DNA of 64,000 nucleotides, from contig OZ010578.1 of assembly GCA_963932145.1 (NCBI GenBank), forward strand, positions 44,153,404 to 44,217,403, written 5' to 3'. Below the pieces are notes generated by a model, which was not told where the DNA came from, did not search any database, and saw only the letters and a program-made list of their open reading frames with translations. Numbering within the stretch: the first letter of the stretch is position 1; each line of letters begins with the position of its first letter. The translations under genes were made by a program, and so were the position numbers. Below are positions 1 through 9,711 of this stretch, one piece after another. The DNA is from Acanthosepion lycidas. Its lineage: Eukaryota > Mollusca > Cephalopoda > Sepiida > Sepiidae.

Positions 1-124
1 TGTCTGGGACTAGCTAAGTTTAGATTTAAGACAGAAGAAGACCGTCATTCCCCATCCCCTTTTTAGGCCTTGTGCCACATTTTATACACATTTGTATAAA
101 TAAATATTGTGAGCTTCGCGACGG
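1..124 (+). repeat. 3' end of an upstream LINE copy (124-bp direct repeat)
   Basis: This segment matches 7124-7247 over its whole length, with one visible difference near the end (GCTTCGCGACGG here, GCTTCGTGACGG there). In the downstream copy it is the extreme 3' end of the LINE, including an AATAAA signal. I read it as the tail of a second LINE lying head-to-tail upstream of the window. A terminal direct repeat belonging to the element itself is the alternative. Confidence 0.75.
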
Positions 125-845
125 TTTTTGACCTTTTGTTTGATATTTTTGACTTGCGACGAACCTTTTTTTTTGCTGCTAACGATTTTCCTTTCAGTGC
201 TTCAAGAACTTTTTGGACGAACTTCTGAGGATTTTTTCTGATAAGTTATTCTTTAAGTTTTATTTTTTTTGATTTTATTCTTCTATTTCTTTTTGTTTGT
301 TTTATTTTTGGGGCTTCGGCCCTCATAATTTTTTTATTTTAGTCCGGTTTGACAAAGTCTTACCGGACGATTTCTTTTTTATTGTTTATTTCTTTCTAGT
401 TGTTTTAGAGAAAAAAAAGTCAGCACAGTATTTGAAAAAAAAGAAAAAGAAAACTTTATTTTTTTTCCTTTTTATTAGCGACTTCGGTCGCATTCTCTCG
501 TCTCGTTTTTGGTTTAACTAGTTTGTTTTTTGTTTTGCATTTTTATTTTCTTTAGCGGCTTTGGCCGCAAACCTTTATTTTTTTTTCTGGTTGTAAACCA
601 GACTTTTTCTTTTCCTTTCTTTTTCTTTTTGTACATTTTCGTGAATTTTTAAAAAAAGAGAGAGGAGTTTCTGTTTTTGTTTTTTGCTTTCGGCTGCCTT
701 TGGGCGCCATTTAGATTTTTTTTTCCTGTTTAATTTTTTTTTGTCTTTTAATTTTCCCAGTTTATTTATTTTTTTTAAAAAAAAAAAGTTTATTGTCTTT
801 GTTTCTCTTCTTTTTATTTACTGGTACATCCAGGCTTATTTGTTT

Positions 846-878
<33 letters not shown>

Positions 879-957
879 CCCTCCCAAAACTCCTTTCCCC
901 AAATTTGGTGATTACATTTAAAAAGACCCGCAGGTGGTAGTCTCCACGTTTTTCAAT
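125..957 (+). promoter_or_regulatory. T-rich LINE 5' leader with a series of GC-rich hairpins
   Basis: The leader is strongly pyrimidine-biased on this strand, with a T run at 850-878. Short perfect hairpins stand out: 311-324 (GGGC, loop TTCG), 343-369 (GTCCGGT paired with ACCGGAC), 478-491 (GCGAC, loop TTCG), 555-568 (GCGGC, loop TTTG), 586-602 (TCTGGTT, loop GTA) and a weaker one at 695-706. Several are stable cUUCGg-type tetraloops. LINE leaders normally carry an internal promoter, but no motif here proves one. A role for the hairpins in translation or ORF1-protein binding is inference. Confidence 0.6.
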
Positions 958-3000
958 ATGGCCGACGGTGCCAGTCGGGCCAATATAAAAAAGGACCTTT
1001 TTGGGACGGCTGCTAAAGCCAACCCCCCTGATAATGCTGCCAAGAAGCGGGCTGATGGTAGCCCCAAAGCTGACCATACTAGTAGCTCCAAGAAGGGAGA
1101 AGCTAGTAATAAGAATTTTGAGGTGCCAAAGGAGGCACAAAAGACAGCCGAGGAATTGCCCTCATGCTGGAAGTCCCCACCAAGTTGTATTCTGAACATG
1201 GCGGATTTCCTGGATAAGGCGAAAAGTTACGCCCATCTTGTAAATAAAGATGGGTTCGTCGATGTTGTCCAGGAGCTCGATGTGTTCACAAAAAGAATGG
1301 TGACCGTTTTTGTGGTGGACAAAAAAACCAAAAAGATTTGTCGCTCCACTAAAGACACAGTGATTAAATCACTTTTGTCCCTGGGGATAAAACCCCAAAG
1401 AGTAATTAAGGGTAGAGGGTTCTTCATGTGGGACATTCTGCTGCCCACACCAGAAGATTGCCTAGACATGGCAAAAAAAGAATTGATCACAAAAGATCTA
1501 ATACTAAGAACGGAATATGAAGGCCGAAGACGGACCAGGGTGGCCGTGTTCGAGGTTCCTCCTCAAATTTCGGGAGAGCTTCTGGCTGCATTTTTTATGC
1601 AGTACGGCCAAATTTTAGGGGCTCTCTCCGACAATTTGAACGGGGGATGGACTTTTGATATCATGCTTGATCAAGAGGCCTTCAAGTCTGTCCCCAACTG
1701 TTTGGTGTTTGGTGACCGGAAAATGCCGGTCATAGTGACCGGTAGGAGACCAACTTGCTGGAGGTGTGGAGAGACTGGTCACCTTTCCTCCTCCTGCCCA
1801 GGGAAGAAGGCCCCTGGAGTTCCGGTCACAGGCGACCAAAATACCCCCTTGGCCGAGAAAGTAAAATCCGCGGCGCCTGTAGTGGGCCTAGCTGCGGGGC
1901 GTACTGTTGGGGAAAATCCCTCGGTTGGGTCCAGACCCACATTACCCTCAAATCCGACGCCTGCCACAAGTGTGGTTAAGGAGAAGGATGAGGGGGAATG
2001 GCGCCTCGTGGTTAGGGGCAAGGGGAAGACCCAAACAGCGGTTCCTCAGTCCCAGCATGACCCCGGGGACATTGTCACCTACAGCCCCATTCCCTCTACC
2101 AGCTCTGAGGGCGACGCCTCGGCGTCTTATGCTGAAACTGCTACTGCAGCCCAAAAATTGAACGAACCAAGTTGGCAGAAAATTTTGGACCTAAAAAAGT
2201 TGAAAGAAAAAGTGGAGGCCAAGCGGGCTAAAAATAAAAAATCGCTGGGGGTACCGGGCCCCCTATCCTCTGCCCCGTCTTCCCCCCCATCACTTAAATA
2301 CAAATTCACAAAACCACCTCCGCCTAAATCTTTGACAAACTCTCCAGTGAAATCTCTTCGTTCCTCCAAACCTTCACCCGTAAAGACACCTTCCGGCATG
2401 ACTCCATCAACTACACCGAGAGACACTCCTATGCATACACCCACTCACTCTCCTCAGAAAAAAAGAAACAGAAGTCCGGATACTCAATCAACTACGGACA
2501 AGAAAAAAAAGAAAATAAAACCACCATATCTCCCGGGGGAAGACGTCTGCCGCGTAGCCCGGGATCAGGCTGACAGGGTCTTCGGGCAAACTAAGAACCC
2601 GATGCCCTTAAAAGTTCTCTGGAACTTCCGGCACATCAAGGGTGTAGATGTGGAGGTGCCGGAAAATTTTGAGGCCCAAAATCAACTAACCGTGGTGAGA
2701 ACTGGCCCGGGTACGCGGGAGATATGGGGCATGATAGAGGAGGCTAAGGCCTCCTTGAAAGTGGTGCCCCCAGCAGTAGTTCTCCTTGAGGAAAACTTAG
2801 ACGAAACGAAAAAGTGTAAAGGGAGGGTCCCTCTTTATGTTCACCCATCCCTTTATAGGGCTCTTAAGTTAACTTATCCCGCGGACATCGGTAGCTTGTC
2901 TCAGAGTGATACTCTCGATACTGAGATGATGTCAGGTTCGATGGGACAAGCTGTCGGTGTCCTCACCCCAGCCATGTTCTATCCTGAAGGACAACCCTAA
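958..3000 (+). CDS. LINE ORF1 protein, nucleic-acid binding with one CCHC zinc knuckle
   Basis: The frame encodes about 680 aa from the ATG at 958; the frame is open slightly further upstream, but only from a GTG. A single retroviral-type knuckle C-x2-C-x4-H-x4-C covers residues 267-280. Residues 70-260 look folded and lie where an RRM-like region sits in L1/Tx1 ORF1 proteins. Residues 290-540 are a basic Pro/Ser/Thr-rich linker with runs such as KKKKKIKPPY, probably disordered. The protein likely coats element RNA in the cytoplasm. It ends 11 nt before ORF2, so ORF2 is probably reached by reinitiation or readthrough. I see no frameshift or internal stop. Confidence 0.87.
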   Translation: MADGASRANIKKDLFGTAAKANPPDNAAKKRADGSPKADHTSSSKKGEASNKNFEVPKEAQKTAEELPSCWKSPPSCILNMADFLDKAKSYAHLVNKDGFVDVVQELDVFTKRMVTVFVVDKKTKKICRSTKDTVIKSLLSLGIKPQRVIKGRGFFMWDILLPTPEDCLDMAKKELITKDLILRTEYEGRRRTRVAVFEVPPQISGELLAAFFMQYGQILGALSDNLNGGWTFDIMLDQEAFKSVPNCLVFGDRKMPVIVTGRRPTCWRCGETGHLSSSCPGKKAPGVPVTGDQNTPLAEKVKSAAPVVGLAAGRTVGENPSVGSRPTLPSNPTPATSVVKEKDEGEWRLVVRGKGKTQTAVPQSQHDPGDIVTYSPIPSTSSEGDASASYAETATAAQKLNEPSWQKILDLKKLKEKVEAKRAKNKKSLGVPGPLSSAPSSPPSLKYKFTKPPPPKSLTNSPVKSLRSSKPSPVKTPSGMTPSTTPRDTPMHTPTHSPQKKRNRSPDTQSTTDKKKKKIKPPYLPGEDVCRVARDQADRVFGQTKNPMPLKVLWNFRHIKGVDVEVPENFEAQNQLTVVRTGPGTREIWGMIEEAKASLKVVPPAVVLLEENLDETKKCKGRVPLYVHPSLYRALKLTYPADIGSLSQSDTLDTEMMSGSMGQAVGVLTPAMFYPEGQP

Positions 3001-3011
3001 TTCGATTGACA

Positions 3012-6000
3012 ATGTCTCTCTGGTTAGCTACGTTGAATGTCCGGGGCCTGAGGTCCGAGTCTCGCAGGGCGAGGCTCACTCGTGACCTTCAGCGCCTCGG
3101 GGTGAATGTATGTTGTATACAAGAGACCCGGTTTTCTTCTCATGATCGTGAGGACATACTGTCTAGGGGGTTTGCCCTTTATTCAGCCTGTTTTGATGGT
3201 CGTTCGAGGGGTGTCTCTTGGCTAGTGAGCAGGTCTTTGAAGGCTGCTTGTACCCTTGTCTTCGCGGATCCGGCGGGCAGACTTTGCGTGCTGGATGTTA
3301 CCATAAAGGATAAGGTTCTACGTCTCATTGGGGTTTATGTGCCCAATACCCATTCCGAGCGGCCTGCTTTGTTTCGGCAGATCGCGCCGTTCTTGACGAC
3401 GTCTCGTCGGGTAGTTTTAGCGGGGGATTGGAATGCCGTCCTTGACCCCGATATAGATCGTATAGGGCAAAAACAAGGTACTAACAACCCGGATGTGAAA
3501 CCGTTTCGGGACTTTATCGATGAGTTTGATCTTGTCGATAAGTTCCGGAATGAACACCCTCGGGAGGTAGCATGGACTTGGACAACTAGTGGCAACTCGG
3601 CTCCCGGGACGCTTGCGAGCTACCTGGACCGGGTCTTAGTTAGGAGAGTCGACGTAGGGCTCTTAGGGTGTCCAAGTTTCCATTATATAGTTTATACGGA
3701 TCATAGGCTTGTCCGGGTCCGTGTAAACTTAGATAAGCCTAAGGTTAGATTGGCTGGTTACTGGAAATTGAACTGTTCCCTTTTTGGTGATCAGGGTTTC
3801 CGGGACCAGCTTTTACTAATGATACAAAGGGAACTGACGGGTGCGGTTGTGGGAAATGCCTGGTGGGGCAAATTAAAATCTCAAATTCGAACGTTTGCTG
3901 CCGATTTTAGTCGTCGACTCAATCTAGATAGATTAGCGGCGCAAACTGCTTTAGAAGATAAAGTCGATCGGGCAGTGAAATCCCGTGTTAGTGGGGACAT
4001 AGCTTTAGCTAAGGCAGAGTTGTCCTCCTTGCTTATCAAGAAGGATCAAGCTCTGGTAGTTAGGGCTAGGTTAAAAAGAATGTCTTCTGAGGCAACGAAT
4101 ATGGCCGCTGAACTGCGTGCAGAGGAAAATCGAAGCGCGTCTAAGCGACATATCGCATGCGTCACGTTGCCGGATAAGCGGACCGTGACTACAAACGCGG
4201 GCATATGTGAGGTGTTTCGGGACTACTTTCAGGATCTTTTCACCAGGGAGCCCGGTCTGAGCTCTGCTCAGTTCGACGCCTATTTAGCTGACTTTCCCTG
4301 CCTTTCGGCAGCTGAAGCGGCTAGGTGCGAGGGTCCCATAACAGAGTCGGAGATCTGGGAAGCGCTGAAGCAGGTTGGCCTGGATAAGTCTCCGGGATTA
4401 GATGGTCTTCCCTACGAAGTGTACTTGAGGTTGTCGCACGTTTTTGTGCCTTTGCTGGGGCTGATTTACAACCACTGGATGAAGCAGGGGTCTTTACCCC
4501 AACGCTTCACCAGGGGTGTGATCAAGCTGCTGCGTAAGGACAAGAACGGTGGGGATGGGTTAGGGAACTTTCGCCCTTTAACGATGTTAAATACGGACTT
4601 AAAGATTTTGGCGAAGATCTTAGCCAACCGTTTGCAGCTTGTCCTGTCTAGTCTGATTGGCCCTGAACAGACTTGTGCTGTGAAGGGGGGGACTATTCAG
4701 GATAACCTTCATATGGTACGCTTGATCTTAGAACAAGTCGACAGTGAAGCCGCGCTGATCAATTTAGATCAGTCCAAGGCCTTCGATAGGGTTGACCATC
4801 GATTTCTGGAGGCTGTCCTTTCGGCAGCCGGTTTCAGAGCCGACTTTCGCTCCTGGATCCGACTTTTGTATGCGACTCCCGGTGCGCTGGTGGAAGTGAA
4901 TGGGGTAAGATCGAAGCCTTTCGTATTGTCTCGCTCCATTCGTCAAGGTTGTCCGCTCTCGCCTCTGCTTTACGTTCTTGCGTTGGAACCTTTCCTTCGC
5001 AAGTTAAAGGCGAATCCGGTCCTGCGCGGAATTTCCCTGCCTGGGGCTTCCACCTCAGCCAGGTATTCTGCCTATGCTGACGACGTTTCGGTTCTTGTGT
5101 CGAGCAGAGCCGAGATTGACGTCGTCAGCAAAGAGATCAGTGGGTATGAGATGGTGACAGGGGCCAAGATCAACCGCGATAAGTCTTTGGGCTTGCGGTT
5201 GGGTGCGTGGAAGGGAGTTTCTCTTCCCGGACCTTTCCTCTGGACGGATGGGCCGATCAAGATACTCGGCGTCTGGTTCGGTCCTGATCTCCAGTTGGAA
5301 ATGAATTGGTCGGAGGTGCAAGGGAAGGCCGAGATCGCGGGTAAACTGTGGTCTCGGAGGAGACTTTCCCTGAAGGGAAGGGCGGAGGTATGTGTTTCAC
5401 ACATATATCCGATCCTCCTTTACCGACTGTCTGTGCTTCCACTCCCGTATGCCAGACTAATGTCTTTAGTCCGGACCTTGTTCTCTTTCTTGTGGAGAGA
5501 CAAGGCCCCTATGGTGTGTCGCGAGATCTGTTGCCTTCATCCCTCTGAGGGCGGTCTGGGTATGCCTAGCATTGAGATTCGTCAATATATGCTTCGCATT
5601 ACCTTTCTAGACCGAATGTGTCGCGGATTGGATGAGGTGGGCACCTTTTGGAAAGAAGATGTCCGAAAACATTTCCCATCCCTGAGAAGTGTGCACTCGT
5701 GCGAGGTGGAGGCTGGCCGTACACCTCGTGCCGAGTGCTCCTTCTACCGCGAATGTCGTAGTGCTTTGAAGCTCCTCTTGCGGACGACGGATGGCCTCTC
5801 CGACGCCCAGGCGTTGTCTCGTAAGGCATTGTATCAGTTGTTAGTTAGGGGGTCCGTTCAAGATGGTCTGATCGACGAGCTCGGTCTTACGAAGCAGGAG
5901 GCTCGCTCGATATGGCCTTGGGCGCCTGGGTTGAAATGTCTCAATAACGCTGAGGCATCACTCACCTGGCTGATGATTCGTGGGGCCCTCTGGGTCGGCA

Positions 6001-6470
6001 AGAGACTTTGTTCAGCAGGTTTGGAGAAATATCCAAACTGTCGTCGCTGTACTGGCGAAGTCGAGACCATTGGTCACGCCTTTTTTCAGTGCAAGACGGT
6101 GGTGCCGTTGTGCAAGTTTGTTGAAGGCCTCATGGTTCGCATGCTGCAGGGAAAGTTCTTTGTCCTGGAAGCCAGTTCTGTTTGTAGCAATGTGGTGCCG
6201 CAATTGACGAAGGCTGAACACTATGTGTTCTGTTGCTTACTAGGGATTATGAGAGTCGTGATTTGGACGACGCGTCAGAAGGGATTCCATGAGGGCGAGA
6301 AGTTCACCTCTTCCCAACTGATCTTGTACTTTAAGCATCAGCTTAAAGTCAAGATTAGGACGGAAAGGCGGCGGCTCACCTCATCGGAATTTGGCAAAAG
6401 GTGGGTGAATCTTGCGCGAATGTGTAGAGTGAAAGGGGCTGACCTAGAGTGGCACTTGGATGTCGGTTAG
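3012..6470 (+). CDS. LINE ORF2 protein: AP-endonuclease and reverse transcriptase
   Basis: About 1,152 aa from the ATG at 3012. The N-terminal apurinic-endonuclease-like domain (residues 1-225) has LNVRGL, the catalytic CIQETR, GDWNA and the closing TDHRLV. The reverse transcriptase (about 445-760) shows KSPGLDGLPYE, FRPLTMLNTDLKILAK, the first catalytic Asp block LINLDQSKAFDRVDH, RQGCPLSP and the active site YADD at residues 688-691. Near residue 1010 a cysteine/histidine cluster (C-x2-C ... H-x4-C) matches the zinc-binding region after many LINE RTs. All visible catalytic residues are present. The protein would nick target DNA and prime reverse transcription on it. Confidence 0.93.
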   Translation: MSLWLATLNVRGLRSESRRARLTRDLQRLGVNVCCIQETRFSSHDREDILSRGFALYSACFDGRSRGVSWLVSRSLKAACTLVFADPAGRLCVLDVTIKDKVLRLIGVYVPNTHSERPALFRQIAPFLTTSRRVVLAGDWNAVLDPDIDRIGQKQGTNNPDVKPFRDFIDEFDLVDKFRNEHPREVAWTWTTSGNSAPGTLASYLDRVLVRRVDVGLLGCPSFHYIVYTDHRLVRVRVNLDKPKVRLAGYWKLNCSLFGDQGFRDQLLLMIQRELTGAVVGNAWWGKLKSQIRTFAADFSRRLNLDRLAAQTALEDKVDRAVKSRVSGDIALAKAELSSLLIKKDQALVVRARLKRMSSEATNMAAELRAEENRSASKRHIACVTLPDKRTVTTNAGICEVFRDYFQDLFTREPGLSSAQFDAYLADFPCLSAAEAARCEGPITESEIWEALKQVGLDKSPGLDGLPYEVYLRLSHVFVPLLGLIYNHWMKQGSLPQRFTRGVIKLLRKDKNGGDGLGNFRPLTMLNTDLKILAKILANRLQLVLSSLIGPEQTCAVKGGTIQDNLHMVRLILEQVDSEAALINLDQSKAFDRVDHRFLEAVLSAAGFRADFRSWIRLLYATPGALVEVNGVRSKPFVLSRSIRQGCPLSPLLYVLALEPFLRKLKANPVLRGISLPGASTSARYSAYADDVSVLVSSRAEIDVVSKEISGYEMVTGAKINRDKSLGLRLGAWKGVSLPGPFLWTDGPIKILGVWFGPDLQLEMNWSEVQGKAEIAGKLWSRRRLSLKGRAEVCVSHIYPILLYRLSVLPLPYARLMSLVRTLFSFLWRDKAPMVCREICCLHPSEGGLGMPSIEIRQYMLRITFLDRMCRGLDEVGTFWKEDVRKHFPSLRSVHSCEVEAGRTPRAECSFYRECRSALKLLLRTTDGLSDAQALSRKALYQLLVRGSVQDGLIDELGLTKQEARSIWPWAPGLKCLNNAEASLTWLMIRGALWVGKRLCSAGLEKYPNCRRCTGEVETIGHAFFQCKTVVPLCKFVEGLMVRMLQGKFFVLEASSVCSNVVPQLTKAEHYVFCCLLGIMRVVIWTTRQKGFHEGEKFTSSQLILYFKHQLKVKIRTERRRLTSSEFGKRWVNLARMCRVKGADLEWHLDVG

Positions 6471-7247
6471 GTACAGGATTTGTCCTAACAGGGTTGAACA
6501 TAGGCAACCCACCCAGATTTTAGGTTAGACTAGGTTTTCGATTTTTGAATCTTTAGTTTTCCCTTTTTTCTAGTAAACTTAGCTAGGGTATGCATGCGCA
6601 TTGGTCCCTTTTATTTCTGTCCCTATTTTCCTTTTGTTTTAATTCCCCATCCCCTCCCTCGTTAGGTGGTCAGTGACTTCAGTTCTCTGGTGGATGCGGG
6701 GCGCCTTTCGTTTCGTGTGTGTGCTTTTTCGTATTTGTTGTTGTGTATGAATGTGTGTGTGTCTGTGTGAATGCTTGGAGGAATGAATGGTTTTTTTTTT
6801 TTTCTTATTTTTCTTAGCCCCGCATTGATTTCGTCTAGTTAACTGATTTTGCTGCCACATTTATGGTTTGTGGGGGGTTTTATTACTAACACAGTTTTGT
6901 TTAGTTCTTATTGTAAATACTTAAGTCATATTGTATATACTCATTTGGGGATCTTTTAAAAGTTGTTGTTTTATTGACCCTCCCCCCACAGACAATTTTT
7001 GTACATAAGGGGACTAGTTAGGACTTCATAGAGAATTTGAGGCATTATGGTGGACGTAGTAAGAAAGGTAGGTTTGAATGTGTTGTTTTGGTGATTGGAA
7101 TATTGTTAGTTTGTTTGGGTCCGTGTCTGGGACTAGCTAAGTTTAGATTTAAGACAGAAGAAGACCGTCATTCCCCATCCCCTTTTTAGGCCTTGTGCCA
7201 CATTTTATACACATTTGTATAAATAAATATTGTGAGCTTCGTGACGG
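6471..7247 (+). other. LINE 3' UTR with terminal 124-bp unit
   Basis: Noncoding DNA between the ORF2 stop and the element end. It contains a GT-rich stretch (6710-6770) and a T run at 6789-6801. The last 124 bp repeat positions 1-124 and hold AATAAA at 7222-7227. There is no poly-A tail, so target-primed reverse transcription probably recognises the 3' end sequence itself. Confidence 0.7.
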
Positions 7248-7340
7248 ATAACCAACTGCCAAACAACTCCACGTCACTCATACTTTTGAAGCTACAAAGT
7301 TAAATTTATTTAATACGAAACAACTCCAATACACTCACTC

Positions 7341-7868
7341 ACCAACCTCTGAAATCACTCCTGAACCTTTATCAACTTTAGAACTCACAATTCCAAACTT
7401 TATTCTTCTGAATTACAAGTTCAATATTACACTACAGTAAAAGGCAAATTACTTCTTAAGAACTCTCTGTTTAAAAGACACTTAATATTAACAACTTTAA
7501 TATCAACATTAACGAACGATTACAAGAAAGACATTCTGAAACTTAAAACATCATACATATTTGCCAACATAACATATACCAAATATTCTGTTTGTACATT
7601 GTTTTGAATGTTTTATTAGTTTCTAATTAAATATGTCTTGTTCGTAATATGAACTCTGGTACAAATATTTCCAAATCAAAGGGACACGACTCTGTCCTAC
7701 CTTTTCTTTGCATGTTGTACACCAACCTAAATAAATCTAATTGTTACGTTTTAAAACAATTCAGTTGAATTTTGTATTTTATTTTGATGTTAGTGGAAAT
7801 AGTTAATTGACACGCAACTTATTCTCAACAAATATTACCACATAATTAACCCGTCCACTACAGTGTAT
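7341..7868 (+). repeat. Left arm of a large inverted repeat
   Basis: This arm is complementary to 9712-10061. Near-identical blocks include the stretch after ACCAACCTCTGAAATCACTC and the block around GGGACACGACTCTGTCCTAC. About 200 bp (roughly 7440-7650) has no counterpart on the right, so the arms have diverged by an indel. Together with the right arm it brackets Penelope-like fragments. It could be the terminal repeat of a DNA transposon or an inverted PLE pLTR arrangement. Confidence 0.75.
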
Positions 7869-8389
7869 TGTTTTGTATACGCTGGCATTTTTCTTTTGAT
7901 TTTGTCATTAATTTTCATTGTAAACCTGAACTTTTTTCCACATCTTCCATTGAGTCTTATTAGAGAAAAAAAGTAAGATTTTTGTCCAATTACTTATTGC
8001 TCCATTCTCCGGGCGCCCAAAACTACCAAATTTGTGCATCCCTAATATTTAATAAAATTTTGCTTTTATTTTATTTTAATAAGATCGATTTAGTTTTATA
8101 TCTCACTGGATATCTCTCATCATTTCTTTACGGTGCGCCTTGTTGTCGCTTGATCTTCATTCTTCCCAATCACTTTCAACTTAGCCCAGAAAAATATACA
8201 GCAATCCCCACCACCACCACCACAAAAAAAAAAAAAACTTTTCATAATACAGCCTATCCAGCTTTATGCAGTTGGCCCAAAAGTGCCCAGCCTCCATAAA
8301 AGTGTCACCTGGGCCGGACCGCCTACTCCAGACTCTCTAGCTACGCTACTGCGAATATATAATCATTTACATTATTTATACCATCGGAC

Positions 8390-8465
8390 TGCTGTCCTCA
8401 TCTTTATTGCCGTATTTATGACGTTTCGACCGTTGTAAGTTCCGACCTTCTTCGGGTGATATACA
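8390..8465 (-). repeat. PLE-associated repeat with degenerate hammerhead-like core
   Basis: On the minus strand this reads CGAAGAAGGTCGGAAC, then ACAACGGTCGAAACGTC, followed by a block about AAAGATGAGGACAGCAGTCC. The same unit recurs at 43338-43440, 44500-44700, 50020-50115 and 52215-52325. Its order (CUGANGA-like box, short stem, GAAA) recalls the hammerhead motifs known in pLTRs of Penelope-like elements, but the helices here are weak. It lies directly beside a PLE coding fragment. Confidence 0.45.
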
Positions 8466-8584
8466 TTGGAGTTTGGAGTCCTTTTCCCTGCAATCTTATC
8501 TTAAGGGGTTGGCCTGTTTCTTATTTATATTTCTTGTCACAGCTGCATGGGATGGCGTACATACAGTCCTTAATCATCTTCTCC

Positions 8585-8820
8585 TCTATGGAACACCGTA
8601 AAGCTGTAACACGAGGGGAAATAGAAAAATCAGGTATGCATGATCATATATGGAGAGAAAAGTAGGATCACCGTCATCTGTGGGATGAAGGTGAAATAAT
8701 AAACAGAGAATATCACTGGAAAATAGAAAAACTTAAGGAATTAGCGCATATGGTAAGCCACAAAAATCACCTAAGCCAGTCAAACATAGACATGAATGCA
8801 ATAACCAGTAAGAGCTAGAG
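8585..8820 (+). pseudogene. Penelope-like element C-terminal fragment (after GIY-YIG domain)
   Basis: The plus strand can be read as EHRKAVTRGEIEKSGM then HDHIWREK, with later EIINREYHWKI and HMVSHKNHLSQ, interrupted by a stop. This matches the region that follows the GIY-YIG endonuclease in Penelope-like retroelements (H-x-A-x17-H-x2-W, then NREPNWW-like residues). Only this end remains; the reverse transcriptase is absent here. A second remnant of the same kind lies at 44740-44960. Confidence 0.65.
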
Positions 8821-8914
8821 AAAACCAATAACAAATTGTAATATGAGTTCTGTTAAAAATGTTTACTGAAGCATTAGGTTTATAAGTCCCAAAAATTCAC
8901 TCAAGAACACATAG

Positions 8915-9005
8915 CCCAATGGATAAAAGCGTTGGTTAAGTAATCCAAAGAGTTTATCCGCAAAGATCTGCGAGTTCAATATCTGACCACAGCAGAGGGA
9001 ACAAA
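8915..9005 (+). repeat. tRNA-derived SINE-like segment
   Basis: A box-A-like stretch (TAGCCCAATGGATAAAAGCG) is followed about 45 bp later by a box-B-like GCGAGTTCAATATCTG. The spacing and motifs resemble a tRNA-derived SINE head rather than a functional tRNA, since the acceptor arms do not pair convincingly. Confidence 0.45.
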
Positions 9006-9123
9006 CACTTGGAGAGTCGAATTGAGTTATTGAAGTGAATTAACTAAAACTGAGTTGTCAAAAAAAAAAAAAAAATATGAAATAGCAATCTATCCCCGTG
9101 GACTAAATAATTGTTCGAAATAA

Positions 9124-9170
9124 CACCTGACGAAGACGTACAACGACCGAAACAGCGTGAATCTATATAA
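9124..9170 (+). repeat. Degenerate hammerhead-like motif (PLE-type)
   Basis: CCTGACGAAGACG is followed by ACAACGACCGAAACAGCG. The CTGACGA box and GAAA box are both present in the right order, but stem II is weak and the base at the expected cleavage position is G, which would not cleave. This looks like a decayed member of the family seen at 14396-14449. Confidence 0.35.
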
Positions 9171-9220
9171 TACTAAATGTCTGGTATTGCGTGCGTACGT
9201 CCGGCGCATAATGATTTACT

Positions 9221-9545
9221 AGTTGTTTATGCCTTAAGTATTTTTACTTTAACTTTCTTCAAGCAAACAATTTTTTTTTTATTTAACATAATTTTAAGCT
9301 AAAGACAGACACAAAGACATCCCGCTTTGCTGTTTCGTCCAGTTGTTTGTAGTAATTATTTGTATTTCAGCTTTCTTTAAATAAACAATAATTAAAAAAT
9401 ATTTTTGGCATATTAGAAAAATATTTTTAAGTTAATACAATTCTAAACAATATTTTAAGTGAATAAGATTTAAAAATACGAGTTGTTTATACAATAAATA
9501 TTTTTATCTCAACTTTCTTCAAACAGACAATTTTTTTAAATGTTG
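9221..9545 (+). repeat. Three spaced copies of a ~55-bp motif
   Basis: A motif starting AGTTGTTTAT/GT, then a TATTT block, then CTTTCTTCAA and AAACAATTTTTTT occurs near 9221, 9340 and 9481, spaced by roughly 120-140 bp. The copies are imperfect. No coding potential is seen. Confidence 0.5.
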
Positions 9546-9711
9546 AAATCAACTTCAGTGTTTTATAAGCTGAACCGTCAGTGACCCACCGGATCACGGG
9601 TAGTCTAGTATGGCAATGAAGATGAAAACGACAGTCCGAATAGTGTAAATTGTTACACTTTACTGTTGTACTCATCTTTGCATGGGCCATTCTCACATAA
9701 TTTATATTTTG

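Larger units (their letters stand above)
125..7247 (+). mobile_element. Full-length Tx1/L1-like non-LTR retrotransposon
   Basis: The element has a T-rich leader of about 830 bp, ORF1 with a CCHC knuckle, ORF2 with AP-endonuclease and reverse transcriptase, and a 3' UTR of about 780 bp ending in AATAAA (7222-7227) without a poly-A tail. Both ORFs are open along their whole length with an 11-nt gap between them. Two degraded relatives occur in the window (28595-29190 minus; 32709-34480 plus). The endonuclease-RT order, the lack of an RNase H domain and the RT motifs fit the L1/Tx1 group. Assignment to Tx1 rather than plain L1 comes from motif resemblance, not a tree. Intact frames suggest a recent insertion. 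Confidence 0.88.

Noticed and set aside
5077..5083. CTGACGA inside LINE ORF2 as a hammerhead core
   Set aside because: It encodes the AD of YADD in the reverse transcriptase; no GAAA box or pairing follows at the right spacing.
8925..9000. A genuine tRNA gene
   Set aside because: Box A and B are approximate and no acceptor or anticodon stem forms; better explained as a SINE head.
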